64,000 bases of DNA, from contig JAYWVB010000034.1 in assembly GCA_039881045.1 (NCBI GenBank), positions 297,369-361,368 on the forward strand, written 5' to 3'. How positions within the stretch are numbered: position 1 is the stretch's first letter; each line of letters opens with the position of its first letter. The notes under the pieces were generated by a model, which was not told the DNA's origin, did not search any database, and saw only the letters and a list, made by a program, of their open reading frames with translations. The position numbers were made by a program, and so were the translations under genes. Positions 47,362 through 59,964 of the stretch are shown piece by piece. Source of the DNA: Chaetomium olivaceum. Taxonomy: Eukaryota; Ascomycota; Sordariomycetes; Sordariales; Chaetomiaceae.

Positions 47362-48586
47362 ATGCCGGGGCTCCCTGGTGAGTATCTTGGTTTTCCTACA
47401 AGGCAACAACAGCCAGCTTGCCCCTCTAGTCATGCCCCGCCTAGATCGGCGTCTGAGGCCACCTCCACTGACACGTATCGCGCCGCAGCTTCCGTGGACC
47501 TCGATGAGTGCATCTCGCGTCTCTACAAGAAAGAACTCCTCGCCGAATCGGTCATCGAAGCGATATGTGCCAAGACCAAGGAGCTGTTGATGCGCGAAAG
47601 CAATGTGGTTCACGTCCGCGCTCCTGTCACTGTTGTCGGTGACATCCACGGCCAGTTTTACGACCTGATCGAGATATTCAAGATTGGCGGATGGTGCCCA
47701 GACACAAATTATCTCTTCCTCGGTCGGTCATGCCCGTACAGCTTGATCTGGACCGAACGAGTTGCTGACTGGCCTTCCGAACAGGCGACTATGTCGACCG
47801 AGGCATGTTTAGTGTCGAAACGATTTCTCTTCTTGTGTGTTTAAAACTGAGATACCCCAATCGCGTCCATTTGATACGAGGGAACCACGAGTCACGAGGC
47901 GTGACGCAGTCGTACGGCTTTTACACGGAATGCTCGCGCAAGTACGGCAACGCCAACGTCTGGCACTACTTCACCGATATGTTTGACTTTTTGACACTCA
48001 GCGTGGTCATCAACGACCAGATCTTTTGCGTCCACGGAGGTACGCCCCCCTCTGATCCCACTCAACGCCCCACCCCAAACAATCACAGGCGGCTTGTCCT
48101 AACCCGATCATCTTCACAGGTCTCTCCCCTTCCATCCACTCGATCGACCAGATCAAGATCATCGACCGCTTCCGCGAGATCCCGCACGAGGGCCCCATGG
48201 CCGACCTAGTCTGGTCCGACCCGGACCCGGAGCGCGACGAGTTCTCCCTCTCCCCACGGGGCGCCGGCTACACCTTCGGCGCGCAGGTGGTGAAGAAGTT
48301 CCTGGCGGTCAACAACATGAACCACATCCTGCGCGCCCACCAGCTCTGCCAGGAAGGGTTCCAGGTGCTGTACGACGACCGGCTGAGCACGGTGTGGAGC
48401 GCGCCCAATTATTGTTATCGCTGCGGCAACATGGCCAGCGTGCTCGAGGTGAGCGACACCGGGGAGCGGTTCTTTAACGTCTTTGCCGCGGCGCCAGAGA
48501 ACGATCAGGTCAAGGACGCCCAGATGGGTGGTGGTGGTGGGGATAAGGGGGCGGATGGCGGGGCGTTGCCGGATTACTTCTTGTAG
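47362..48586 (+). CDS. PPG1: PPG1-type serine/threonine protein phosphatase (PP2A-like catalytic subunit)
   Basis: Four exons, 47362-47377, 47489-47722, 47785-48039 and 48120-48586, splice in phase to 323 residues. The metallophosphatase signature is complete: GDIHGQF, GDYVDRG (across an intron), GNHESR and a later CVHGGLSPS, with HILRAHQLCQEG and SAPNYCYRCGN. The C-terminus DYFL matches the carboxyl-methylated tail of PP2A-family enzymes. The body (SVDLDECISRLYKKELLAES) points to the PPG1 subgroup. It removes phosphate from Ser/Thr residues in the cytosol and nucleus and likely acts with Tap42-type partners. The first exon is only 16 nt, giving MPGLPA before the conserved start of the family. 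No frame change is seen, so this gene is a useful control. Confidence 0.93.
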
Positions 48587-49384
48587 AAGAGATGGAGGGG
48601 GGCTGGTCAATCACTAGGGGGATAGGTGTATGATGATTTAACAATGCCGGCCTCATGGAGGATGGTACATAGATGGTCGGATGGCGGGCTTCTTCTTGGC
48701 CGTTGGCCATTACCTAGTAGCGACGATAGACGATGATACCAACCGAATCTTTGCGATCTGCCGTCAAGGCTTCAAAGTCTAGCCCGGGATGTCATTTTCC
48801 GTTTCCCAGGTCCTATCTAGGTGATTGGCGCAAAAAAGCAAAAGAGAAGTAAACGAGTTATCCTTTAGGCCGCGGTGTCCCGCGTGAGAGGAACGGGCGA
48901 GTCGCTGCCAGAAGGAGCAGGACCAAGGGTGCGAAGTAAAAACCGAAAGCCACCTCCCCCGTCCCGACCCCAGCCTCTCCCAGCAAAGCCAACGCAACCT
49001 AGCCACGCAAACCAGCCAGCCAGCGTTGTTCTGTCGTCCAATGAGGTCTACTCTGCTTGCCCCAAAGACAAAAGTCGTCCGGAAGGCAAACAAGAAAGAA
49101 GCAGAGCCAGATCCCATCCATTCAGAACTCTCAGTTCACGCGCCGAGATCCGCCGATGCTGTTTGCATGCATGTACGCCTGCCTGCTGCCAAAAGCCCGA
49201 CTGCCCGTCCCCACCCTTCCGGAAAACCCGCTTCACCTTCTTTCACCCTTCCGTTCCACGAGTTGTGACCCGCTCACAACGAGCTCCCCTCAGACCGAAC
49301 CGTGAATCCATCCCATGAGAAGCCAACCGTTCCATCATCTGGTATCAGGCCCAGCAAAAGCTGCTATCAAAGGGATTAGGAGGA
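48587..49384. other. Convergent intergenic region, no gene seen
   Basis: It lies between the 3' ends of PPG1 and the RhoGDI gene. No open frame is convincing. Confidence 0.5.
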
Positions 49385-50921
49385 TCACCAGTCCTTGTCG
49401 ATCTCAAAGGCCCAGTCGAACTGCAAGTGGGTCTTCTTGTCGTCGTCGACGAAGCTGGAGCTGACCGAGTAAGAGCCGCGGGCAGCCCAGCTCGATGGGG
49501 CCGACTCCTCATTGACTGCGTTGGACGTTAGTCACAGGTCGAGTGGGTGGCTTGATTGTGAGCATGTTAACAGGGGAACATTACATTTCTTGGTGTAGAC
49601 GGGCTGCTTTGAGGTGTTGGGCGCGAAGCTACCCTGTAATGGCTGTCAGTCTCTGCTGCAATCATGCCACGACAGGAAGCTTGGGGATGGTCTTTACAAT
49701 CATCTCATCTGACTTGTCGCCCAAGAGCCCGAGACCCTTGCGCTTGATGACCTGGACGTAGTGCAGGCCGCTGAGGATCTCGTGCTGGACCTTGAACTGG
49801 ACACTCATGGTAAAAGTGGCGCCCCCCTTGATCTTGAAGGGGTTCTTCTTGAGGTTGTCGGCGCTACCAGGGGCCGAGAGATCAATCACAACGGGGTCGC
49901 GGCCGGGCGACTCCATCGTGAGCGATTGGATGATGCAGACACGGGGATCGTTGGGATCCGAGAGATCGTCGGCGGCCAGGCCGAGCGACTGCTTGTAGCG
50001 CTGCAGGGACTCATCGCCCTCGTCTGAAGAGTCATGACTGTCAGCATCCGATTCGTGGCAATAGTCTGTATCCTCCTCATCGTCGTCTTCCAGAGAGCTG
50101 TTATGAGGGTAGGGAGAACGGCATCGCACCGGGCGACCCGCTGTAGTGTCATTCCGTGCACCCCGATCACCGAGGCTGGCCGGGTCGGGTTCGCGGAAGC
50201 TGACTCTACGGACAAAAGACATCTTGTCCTTTTCCTTGAACTTGGTGTAAAGCAGCTTGCTGGATTGGGTTTGTTGTGTAAGAGAAGGGGCCAAAGGCCA
50301 AAGAGTGAAGAGAACGCGGGGCGGGAAGTGAAAATGAATGTACTCGCGTTGTGGGAATGGAAGTTGAAATGAGTGTACTCGCGATTTGATTTCGCGGGGT
50401 TAACTTGAAGAGAAGGAGAAGAAAGAACAGGAATCGGTGTAGACTGGTTTGTTTTGAGAGTCGAGTGGAAGACAGCCCGAACTAAACTGAGCCCACGTGC
50501 TAAGGGCGGGTGGTGGGAGAGAATCGCCAGGTGACTGGGAAACAGTGCCATCAAACGAAACCACTGGTGCCTTAGAGCTCGGGCCGTTGCTGTTTGGGGT
50601 TTGGGGAATCAGGTTGTGGTGAAGATAGTTCAAAAGAAAGAGTGCTTTCGGTGGGCATCCGTCTGTGTCAGCATAACCGACTGGGCAGACTACACCGCAC
50701 CTAAGCAGCACTCTCTCTCCTGAACCCATTTCCACTCATAAAGATGCATTGCATTGTTGTTCACGAACATGGCTCAGAAGAAAAAGAGATCAAGTAATTG
50801 AGATCCAGTATCTCTCGTTGGACTTACCCATTTTCTGGTAGTCGGCTAAGGATTGCTTGGGCTGAGAGAGCTTGTAGCCCGTGGCGTTTTCGGGCAACAG
50901 CTCATCTTCCTGGGGTGCCAT
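49385..50921 (-). CDS. RDI1: Rho GDP-dissociation inhibitor, one extra C in last exon
   Basis: Exons are 50828-50921, 49698-50023, 49585-49633 and 49385-49516, read leftward. The first encodes MAPQEDELLPENATGYKL and ends at QKM. The second holds DEGDESLQRYKQSLGL, DPNDPRVCIIQSLTMESPGR and FKVQHEILSGLHYVQVIKRKG, clear RhoGDI sequence. The protein extracts prenylated Rho-family GTPases from membranes into the cytosol. In the last exon, five C occur at 49497-49501 (as G on the plus strand) where four would keep the family ending (SWAARGSYSV, HLQFDWAFEIDKDW). I infer one inserted base. Intron 1 is 804 bp, unusually long, and holds an in-frame alternative first exon starting MSFVRRVSFREPDPAS at 50222, with an acidic stretch. 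Confidence 0.88.
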
Positions 50922-53042
50922 GGCGAATAACTGGTGATATAAAACTGCACGCTGTTGTCACTATGGAAGAACTGTAGGAACAAAGAGAGTGTGCCTGGTA
51001 GTCGGTCGTTTTGCCGTAAACGTAAGGTTGGAAGGTGGATGATGTGGACTTGTCGGTGACGATGGGGACCAAGCTTCTCTATTTATTTGGCGGTGATGAG
51101 GGGTGGTCGATAGAGGGGTCCTCAGGCCATACTCTCTTGGCCAACCAGCGGCACGTTTGGCGGGGTTCTGGCCGGGCTGGCCCACCTTGAATCAGTGTCG
51201 GCTTTGTGCCATTGGACTGTCACAGATCTGGAACATCGAGAGCAGAAAGGGGAGCTTTGCCATGCCCAACCGTATCCCAGGGGAGGCACAGGGACGGGGC
51301 GAGCTAAGTCGGGACCCAAGCACCCGTCTGTTGGAGCACTTGGCCATGAAACCAGTACCCTGGATCCCGCGCCGCTTCCCGGTGTTTCCAGGAATGGTCG
51401 ACTGCAGTGGAAGCGCTTGTCTATTTACGGATCCCAGTTGCCAGTGCGAAGTCAAACATGAAATAGTTGGTGTACATAACCAGTGTGTTGTGCACAACTG
51501 CCGACATTAGCTAGGGATAGACACGGTACGAGGAAACAAACAAGCCCAGTTGACTCGACGCAGGAGTGAGATGGCCGCTGGGGCGTTGCTCGAATAACAT
51601 CTAGTCGATCACCTCCATCTCTCATCGAAGAAGATAGTGCTCTCTCACTACTACGAGCTGACGTCTAAAAGGTCGATATTCGGGATGGAGGGGCTGATTT
51701 TCTCGGAGAAACAAGGCCGTCATGGCGGGTTGGATGGTGTCTCACTTCGCGGTCCAGACGGCCAAAGGGGGCCAAAGCCTGTTGCCCAATCGGCTCACCG
51801 CTCATTTTGACACCCAAAAGGTTCAACCAGGCCCGAACTGGAACGGAGCAGATGATTTTCCGGACTGGTGGGACAGGCATGGAGGAGAACATGGACCTCC
51901 ATCAGACTTTGGTCGCCCTTTTTAGCGATCTCAAGGTGGATCATGGTGTTTGCTTGCACTCCGCGGCATTGTTCCTGGGGGTTAAAGGGGTTAAGGGTAT
52001 GGAAAAGAGCAATCACATAACTCTCCCCAGGTTTCCAGAAATTGCAACCTGTCAGCAGCCTCCGGAGGGGACGTGGCAGCCAGATCGCTGCCGGGCTGGC
52101 CAACGGTGCCCAACCGATAAGGCGATGATGCCGGAAAAGGCGTCAAACAACCAACGGACAGACGCTGAGCGCGGCTGTCGCAGCAGCATGCTTGACCTGG
52201 AGGGGGAGGTAAACGCCGTGGACCATGGAAGGGACGGGAGTTCTTTGAGAATTTGCATGTCATCATATCGCATCCCACGCGACAGCCCCAGAAAAAAGAA
52301 GGCAGAGCTTGCTTGCAATGACTTGGAAAAGGCCAATTCGCTCGCGATGGTGGCTTCGGTTCGAGCACGACCGTCTCTGGAAAGACGGCGTGTGGGGATG
52401 CCGCATTCTGCAGGCCCCTCGCGGTTCCCCTGATGATGGTTGATGCGCTGTTGGAACTCGTCCACGGGTGCCAGTGAACCCCCAACCCTTTTTGGGGGGT
52501 GTGGAGAACCGAACAAGCAATTTGTCCAATCGGCGGTCAACGGTCCTGCACTCCACGGATAGTTGTGATCCGTGCCCTTCCACTCAACACGCTAGATGTT
52601 CCCCACAGCTCGAGTCGCGCGCTGATGAACTCGCTCATTCTGGACAGGATGGTCGTTACCCCAGGACCCCCCAGCTCCTTCGCCCAATCTGTCACCCGCT
52701 CCCCCCAGAACAGATTGCAGATTGCGCCAGGTCCGAAAACTGCATCAATCGCATCGCGAGCATCAATATTGCTGCGCTTTCGCTTCGCCTCCAACATCGC
52801 TTTTCATCTCATCAGATGCAGCTTGGCCACTGCATCATATTCCCGCTTTCTTAAGCTTATTTCTCCGGGTCCCCTACGACAATACGGCACGGTACGGACC
52901 CCTTGCGGCGACGCGCGAAGAATTTCTCTCGTCGCGCTTCTCCCACCCCGGGCTTTCCTGACCACGCGTCTAGAAGAGATCTGCTCGCGCAACTCATTCT
53001 TCTCGCGACAGTCTTGTTTAATAAAAACACATTCGGCCAACG
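50922..53042. other. Divergent intergenic region, no supported gene
   Basis: Two kilobases separate the RhoGDI and Bqt4-like starts. Many overlapping small frames exist, none with recognisable motifs. Confidence 0.45.
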
Positions 53043-54459
53043 ATGGCGCCAGACCGGCGTCTTCCAGAACGACACAATCCTCTCCTAACTGAGGATGTGC
53101 CAGCTCGTATGTCCATCACCACTTTGCCCGCCGATTTGGCTCTTTGCTAACTTGGTGTCACAGACAGCGATCTGGTCAGCCGTCGCCGGCTCGGGCAGAC
53201 CCAGTTGACGGCACGCATGATCGCGACAGCTCCGGCGGGAGAAGTCGACACGTCGGCGCTTGGCGCGTTCGATTACGCGCACCTGCGCGCTCCCTTACCC
53301 AAGGGCATCGTGTCTGGCATCTTCAAGTCGTCCCCGCCTAGCTACTTCCTCATGCGGCGCAGCCACGACGGATTTGTTTCCGCCACCGGCATGTTCAAGG
53401 CCACGTTCCCGTACGCGGCGCAGGAGGAGGAGGAGGCAGAGCGCAAATACATGAAGTCGCTCCCGTCGACGAGCCATGAGGAGACGCCGGAAATGTGTGG
53501 ATCCCGCCTGAGGAGGCGTTGGTGCTGGCCGAAGAGTACAAGATTTTGCCGTGGATCCGCGCGCTCCTTGATCCTACCGATATCGTGGCCACCGCCGGTG
53601 CCGACAGCGGCCCGCCCAAGAAGATCAGTGCGCCGCCCAAGTTCTTCTCAGGCGGGCCAACGCTTGTCCCGCCCACCCCGAGGCGGAGCCGTCGTTCCGC
53701 CAGCCCGGCCAAGTCTGCCGTCCCGAAACGCGCAGTTGCGAGCCCGCGGAAGCGTCGCACTGCCTCATCCCAGTCCTCGATCGTCACCGATAGCCTACCG
53801 GCCAGCGTCAGCGATTCCGTTTCGCCTACTCTCGTAAATGAATCGTTCCAATCGCAGCTCTCGGCAGCGCCGATACTGAAGGTGGCCAAGGCCGACGATG
53901 CTACCGAGTCCGAGCTCAAGATTGAGTCGATCGAGAAGGAACCTGCCGTCTTGCTCGAGCCCGTGCAGGAGGAGCCCAAGATCAAGGTCCACCTCGACCA
54001 GGACGTTTCGGTAGATGCGGATGGCGATGAAGTCAAGCACACAAAGGTTGAGGTTGAGGTCCCCTTCCTCGGCGAACTCCCCTCACCCGAGGACGCGGCC
54101 AAGATGGTTGCCGACGCCAAGGCCATGGTCGAAGCTGCCGTCAAAGCCGACAATGAGGCCGCTGGTGCGTCCTCGAGCAGCAAGGGCAAGCGGAAAGCCG
54201 ACGACATCGCTCAAGACGAAGACGGCGAGGAGGGCGAGGAGGGCGCTGTTGAGCCGCCCAGGGCCAAGAAGGTCAAGACGGAAGCAGAGATCCGCAAGGA
54301 TAAAATCCGGAAGCGGGCCTTTTTTGGTCTCACTGCCACGGTTGCCGTGGGAGCTCTTGGGTAAGTTTTTCTAGCTGCCCACATTCATGAGCGTCGCTAA
54401 CTAGAGTTTACAGTGCGCTCGTCCCGATACTTACACCCTATGTGATGAATGCGCTATAG
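53043..54459 (+). CDS. BQT4: Bqt4-like APSES/KilA-N inner-nuclear-membrane protein, one frame change
   Basis: Exons are 53043-53106, 53164-54360 and 54414-54459. The start MAPDRRLPERHNPLL leads to DLVSRRRLGQTQLT, AFDYAHLRAPLPKGIVSGIF and YFLMRRSHDGFVSATGMFKA. That is the APSES-like DNA-binding fold as found in fission yeast Bqt4. Bqt4 anchors telomeres to the nuclear envelope in yeast. The middle is disordered (PPTPRRSRRSASPAK), and the C-terminal helix FFGLTATVAVGALGALVPIL is a single membrane anchor, split by the last intron. At about 53484-53486 the frame changes: EET continues as AGNVWIPPEEALVLAEEY only if one G is added. The gene is otherwise intact. Confidence 0.85.
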
Positions 54460-55535
54460 TGGCAGCTTGATGCCATTTATTGTTTGGTGATGCCCTCAGT
54501 GGCGCGAAATTTTAGCCTTGGAAACTGGGCTTACCAGGTCCCTCATCACTCATGTTGGTTTGGAGTTGTGGGAGGATATCGGATGGGCGGGGCGGATTTC
54601 TCCTGCTATTTTGAACATGCCTGTTCACATTTCACCCTTTTTCGTGCACATACCCCCCGCGGCAATGCCGCCTTTCATCAAAACATACACTGGACATCGA
54701 TGGTGGTCGGAGGGGACGAGGGGAAGCTTTGTTAAAAGACCCTTTAAGTCGAGAGGGGGACTCGGACAGAGATGGCCTTGGGAACACCTCAGGCTTTGGG
54801 ATGAGCGAGAGGGGGTGGGTTGGGTAGGGGAAAGGGAGGGCGTTGCGGTGACCAGATAATCCCAGTATCCCCTTGTAATGAACGGACCTAGAACCTACTG
54901 GGATCCCGCAGCGAGTTGTAGGCGCACGGCGTTTGTATTGAGTCTCAAATACATAGGTACATGAAGATACTCGTCGTTTCCTGAATTTGGTGCCATTGTG
55001 AGACACGCTTGAGGGTTAGGGCCTGTACATCTTACCCTTCTGTGCCTCATCTCGGAACCGAAGGGGGCTTGCAGCGGTGGACGGGGGACCAGGCCCGATC
55101 CGGCTGAATTCCGTCGCACAAAAGCTTTTCTTCGTCAAACTGCCCTGCTGTTTTCCCTCTCTCGTTTTCCCTACCCTCGACTTTCCCCAAAAGGAAGGAA
55201 AATTCAGGAGAATTATGTTTCTCCCTCTCCATGGCGACCTCCTTATCTAAGTTGAGGCTCTCCAGAGTCTGACGGAGGAGCGGGAGCACCCGCGCTCTCC
55301 ACGTTTATTCTTTTATGCTCTCCGCCTCGGCCCAGCTGGTCTGGTGACCCGTGGACCCGACCATGCTCAAATAAGCTGCGGCCGGCAATGGGCGGCTTTG
55401 GAAACTCGGCTTCCCCGCCGATCACCCACTCGACCGGATCAACAACACCGAAGGTGCCTCCCATTCCCTCGGAGTACAGACTGTCAACTTCTCGCATCAA
55501 CCGGATAAACCGCTTTGCGACGACAAGAAAACACG
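54460..55535. other. Intergenic region, no gene seen
   Basis: It lies upstream of the dehydrogenase gene. No open frame has recognisable motifs. Confidence 0.5.
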
Positions 55536-56897
55536 ATGAGGAACGTAGGGAGGTTATGGAGGTCCACACTCCACATCCAGCGCCGGGACTTCTCGTCATC
55601 GGCTCGCCGGCTGGATAACTACGCCTTCATCGGCCTGGGTCAGATGGTATGTTTACCTGCAACTCGATGGCTTCAACTTCGTATGTGAGCACCGTGCTGA
55701 CTGTGCCTTCGCCGAGTAGGGGTTCCAGATGGCAAAGAATCTCCAGGCCAAGCTGCCACCCAGCGACACTATCCGCGTCTTTGACATCAACAAGACCGCT
55801 TCGGAGAAGCTAGTGCATGCCATGAAGACACAGCAAGCCGGTGGTGCAGTGGCGGAAGCTGCTGACAGCGCCGGAGACGCGGCTATGGATGCGGTATGTG
55901 CTTTTTCTTTTTCCTTGTTGTCTCGCTCCCCTCTGTGGTTCCTACCTCCTGGGCTTTTATGATGAGTTTGTTTCATCCATGACTTGTTCTAAGTTGGGCC
56001 GGTTAGCCGGCCTTCACCATGATTATTGTTATACAACAAAAGCCAATCCTCTGAGAAGCCCAAGGACCACTGTTGCAGTTACACGCGAGTTACGAAAATG
56101 GGCGGAGAGAGCCTTAGCTGACCGAGACTCACTCAGGACACGGTCATCACCTGCCTTCCCGAGCCAAAACACGTCAAGGCCACATATGAGTCCATCCTCT
56201 TAGCCTATGCTGCCGCCACCAGCCAAAAAGGCTCGACTTCCGCCCAGCCCCAACCGCGGCTCTTCATCGACTGCTCCACCATCGACCCGTCCTCCTCCCG
56301 GGAAGTCGCCAACGCGGTATCCACGGCCTTCCCCAACGGTCGCGGCCACTTCATCGACGCGCCCATGTCGGGCGGCGTTGTCGGGGCCACCGCCGGCACG
56401 CTGACCTTCATGCTGGGCGCGCCACAGACCCTGCTCGGCCGCATCGAGCCGATCCTGCTGCGCATGGGCAAGCGGGTGCTGCACTGCGGCCCGCAAGGCG
56501 CGGGTCTGTCGGCCAAGCTGGCGAACAACTACCTGCTCGCGATCGAGAACATCGCGACGGCCGAGGCGATGAACCTCGGGGTGAAGTGGGGCCTGGATCC
56601 CAAGGTGCTGGCTAGCGTTATCAATGTCAGCACGGGCAAGTGCTGGCCGAGCGAGGTGAATAATCCCGTGCCGGGGGTCGTGGAGACGGCGCCGGCGGGA
56701 GGGACTATGCGGGCGGGTTTGGGATTGGGTTGATGAGGAAGGACTTGAGGCTGGCGATGCTGGCGGCCAAGGAGGCGGGCGCGGAGCTGCCGCTGGCGGA
56801 GAAGGCGTCCGAGGTGTATGAGACTGCTGAGGGCGAGGAGAGGTGTAAGGGACGTGACTTCTCGGTGGTTTATCGCTGGCTTGGTGGGAAAGAGTGA
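55536..56897 (+). CDS. Mitochondrial 3-hydroxyisobutyrate dehydrogenase, one frame change
   Basis: Exons are 55536-55646, 55720-55893 and from 56137. The N-terminus MRNVGRLWRSTLHIQRRDFS is Arg-rich, as for mitochondrial import. The NAD-binding motif NYAFIGLGQMGFQMA spans the first intron. DTVITCLPEPKHVKATYESI follows, then the substrate signature IDAPMSGGVVGATAGTLTFM, and KLANNYLLAIENIATAEAM with the catalytic Lys. The enzyme oxidises 3-hydroxyisobutyrate in valine breakdown. The second intron is 243 bp. Near 56697-56699, a G run, the frame changes. RDYAGGFGIGLMRKDLRLAML follows only if one G is added, as in the family. Otherwise the protein would end prematurely. Confidence 0.9.
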
Positions 56898-57981
56898 TGA
56901 TTGATGGGTGTGTGGTGCCTAGTTCTACATCAATAACGTCTTCGCGGACATTGTTGCAATGTTGTTGATCCTTCTTTTGCACTGGCAATGTCCAACGTTG
57001 GCCTCAATGGCAAATACAGTACCTGTACAACTTCTCCCGTCCCTCCACGGCATGAGCTCAGTAGGCGGGACACCATTGGCGGGTTTGCGGGGGAGAAAGC
57101 TGGAGAAAGCTGGAGCCGCCCCTCCCTCCTTCAGCACCCCGCATGCCACAGATTATTTCCCCGAGATTCCCAAAGTTCCACCCACAGCCCTGTGTCGTCT
57201 TCCCGCCGCCACTAACCAGGAAACTCTGAACCCCGAATATCCCTGGAATCAGGCAATCCAGGAACAAAGCCTTGTTCACATGCAACGAACCACTTGCCGT
57301 CCGTTGTCTCCCGAAAGTTCTTTCCAAATGAACGAGCCAAGATTCCCCCACACCACATCCCCATCAACTTGTATGGATTGAGTGAAGGATCGGATCGGCT
57401 GCCAATCAAGCAACCTTAACCCCCGGGGTGCCCCTATTCGGGTCGGTTCGGGATTTGACCACAACCCTTTCAACTGTCATTCTGACCCTCGAGCCCAAGT
57501 CGAATCATTGTGCCCGCCCAGACCAGCAAATATCGGCGGCATGTCACCCTCCCTGGTCTTGTTCAGGGATCTTGGCCCGTGGCTGCCCCCCGGGTTTTGT
57601 GAATTGGGTCGGATCGCTTAACGGTTTGCTTTCTTTCTTGACGGGGGATGGGATGGGCCTGTAGCATTCGAGGTCCTCGGTAGGGTAGCGATGGTCTGTT
57701 TGGGGGGAGGTATATAAGGCGGTCCTGGACCCCGCTTGGGGTTTGGGGGTCTGTTTTGTTCTTTTTGCTGGTGCTCAATGCTTTTGATACCCGGAGACGA
57801 TATTGTATTTTGAACTTGCCTTTTGGTGTTTAAATATCAAGAACTTAATACCATTGCTCGCCCATCATTTCTGTTGCAAGTCACACACCCAACCAACCGG
57901 CCGGAGCCCGGCTAAACATCTTCGAAACGCACAACGTACCTAGTCTACCCACCCACCAAGTAAAGAGAAGGAAACAGCGCC
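56898..57981 (+). promoter_or_regulatory. RTA1-like gene promoter region with TATA box
   Basis: A TATATAA box lies at 57711-57717, about 265 bp before the next ATG. No gene is seen in this stretch. Confidence 0.45.
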
Positions 57982-59407
57982 ATGGTCGAGATCGACCCGT
58001 CCATGTTCCCCCCGGGATGGGACCAGGACGACATCGACGATGCCATCGCCAACTACTACTACTCGTGCACTCACGTCACGGACACCTGCCCCGTCGAGGC
58101 CACCACGCTCGGGTACTACCCAAACAGGGGGATCAACATCTTTATGGCCATCGGCTTCGCCGTAGCGACAGTGACCGCGCTGGCGCTCGGGATCCGGAAG
58201 AAAACGTGGAGCTACACGTCGTTTATAGCGGCGGGGTGCGCGCTAGAACTTGCAGGTGGGTGAATTCGGGAGAGCAGGGAGGAGAAGGGGCGCTACCCTT
58301 ACACTGGAAGTAAACAACCAAGACCCAAAACACAGCAACTAACAGCACCACCACGACGAACCAGGCTACGGCGCGCGCATCCCGCTGACGGACAACCCGT
58401 GGAATAAGCACGCCTTCGAAACCCAAATCGTAGCCATCATCCTCGCGCCCACCCTCATCTGCATCTCCATCTACCTGACGCTCAAGCACGTGTGCCTGGC
58501 GCTCAACCCGGCTCTGTCGCGCGTGCGCCCCCACTTGTACCCCTTCATCTTTGTCCCGCTGGATGTGTCGTGTCTGCTGGTGCAGGCGATCGGTGGTGCC
58601 CTGGCGGCGAGCGCGGCCACGACGAATTTCAAGATGGTCCAGCACGGGAATCGCTGCATTATCGCGGGGATTGTGCTGCAGGTGGTGGTGTTGAGCTTTT
58701 TTGGGACGTCCGCGGGGGATTATTATCTGAGGGTGCGGAAGTGGTGAGTGTTTGTTTGTTTGGGGTTGGGTGATGTGTTATTAGTTGGTTGGGGATGAGA
58801 GTGGGCTGGCCGGCTAACCTCGCTGGCAAACAGGATCAACTCTCCCGAGGCAGACCCTGAGGCCGTTGCGCTATGGCGTGACAAGAACTTCAGAATGTTT
58901 GTGTACGCTGTCACGGGAGCGTACAGTGGTATCCTAATCCGCTGTATCTATCGGTATGTTCTTTTACTCAGTACATCGAGTGGAAGGTGGTGCTGAAAGC
59001 TGGACAGTATCGCAGAGATGGCTGGTGGTTGGGGCAACCACATCATGCAGGACGAGCCGTCGTTTATCGTGTTGGAAGGATTGTGAGTAAAAGTTCTATC
59101 ATCGACCCCCCGAACGAGTTGACTGACTTGAACAAACAGTATGATCTTGATTCCCTGTCTTCTTTTGGCCATCTTTGCACCTGGCTATCTGTTTCCGCAG
59201 ATGGCGGCCCGCATGTCTGCCCCCGGCCGGGTCGGTTTGAAGCGTAAGGATGGCGAGCAGGGTGTTGCAGAGAAGCGGTCCCAGCCCGGTGTCCTTGGGA
59301 CCCAGCAGCCCACCACCAGCGGGGACGAGTCAGCCGTTGGTGAACAACAGGCGAAGGAAAACCCGGTACCAGCAGTGGAAGAGGCTAAAGGCAGGGATGC
59401 AAGCTAG
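57982..59407 (+). CDS. RTA1-like seven-helix membrane protein
   Basis: Five exons, 57982-58255, 58365-58743, 58834-58953, 59008-59082 and 59140-59407, splice in phase to 371 residues. Hydrophobic segments follow the RTA1 family pattern: INIFMAIGFAVATVTALALG, ELAGYGARI then AFETQIVAIILAPTLICISI, YPFIFVPLDVSCLLVQAIGG and GNRCIIAGIVLQVVVLSFFG. Another conserved block is IRCIYRIAEMAGGWGNHIM, then DEPSFIVLEG. Members are linked to lipid translocation and resistance to membrane-active drugs in yeast (RTA1, RSB1). The C-terminal tail of about 70 residues is polar and Gln/Glu-rich. No frame change is seen. Confidence 0.9.
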
Positions 59408-59964
59408 AAAGGGGTGATATATATTCCCTGTATATTGATTGATTTTGGCAGTTTTGGGCACCTTGACTTTGTGGTTCTCAACGAGTTGAAGCATGTCTAG
59501 GTACATTCGTTAGGGTTCTAAATATCAATAAACTCATACCAACACTTGCACAGCAATTTTTTGTCCGTGCCTAAAGTTGATTTTGTCTTTGCCATTGGGT
59601 AGTCAGCAACTGAACACACACTTTCGTCGGTTCAAAAATGTTGAGTGTTCGTCGCAAAATACCAACATGCGATATTCTCCAGCACATGTCCGACGAAACC
59701 ATGCTCAGAATTCATTCACCAGCCAAACCACCTGCAACGTGGGCTTATCTTAGTTTTGATGCCATGAACGAATTTATAAAATAATATAACATAGAGAGAT
59801 ATGAAGAGTGAAAAGAAGACTTAAAATCAGCCCTTGCGTGAAAAAGGAATATCAAAGGGATCTTTGTGTGAACCCTTTCAGCTTGTGATATCAACCTTCC
59901 AATTACGGAATTGCTTGGAAGATGTTGGATTACCTTGTTGACTTATTGAATAAACTGTATTTGT
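59408..59964. other. AT-rich intergenic region up to the LINE insertion
   Basis: No gene is seen. It is noticeably AT-rich and ends at the left target-site duplication. Confidence 0.5.
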
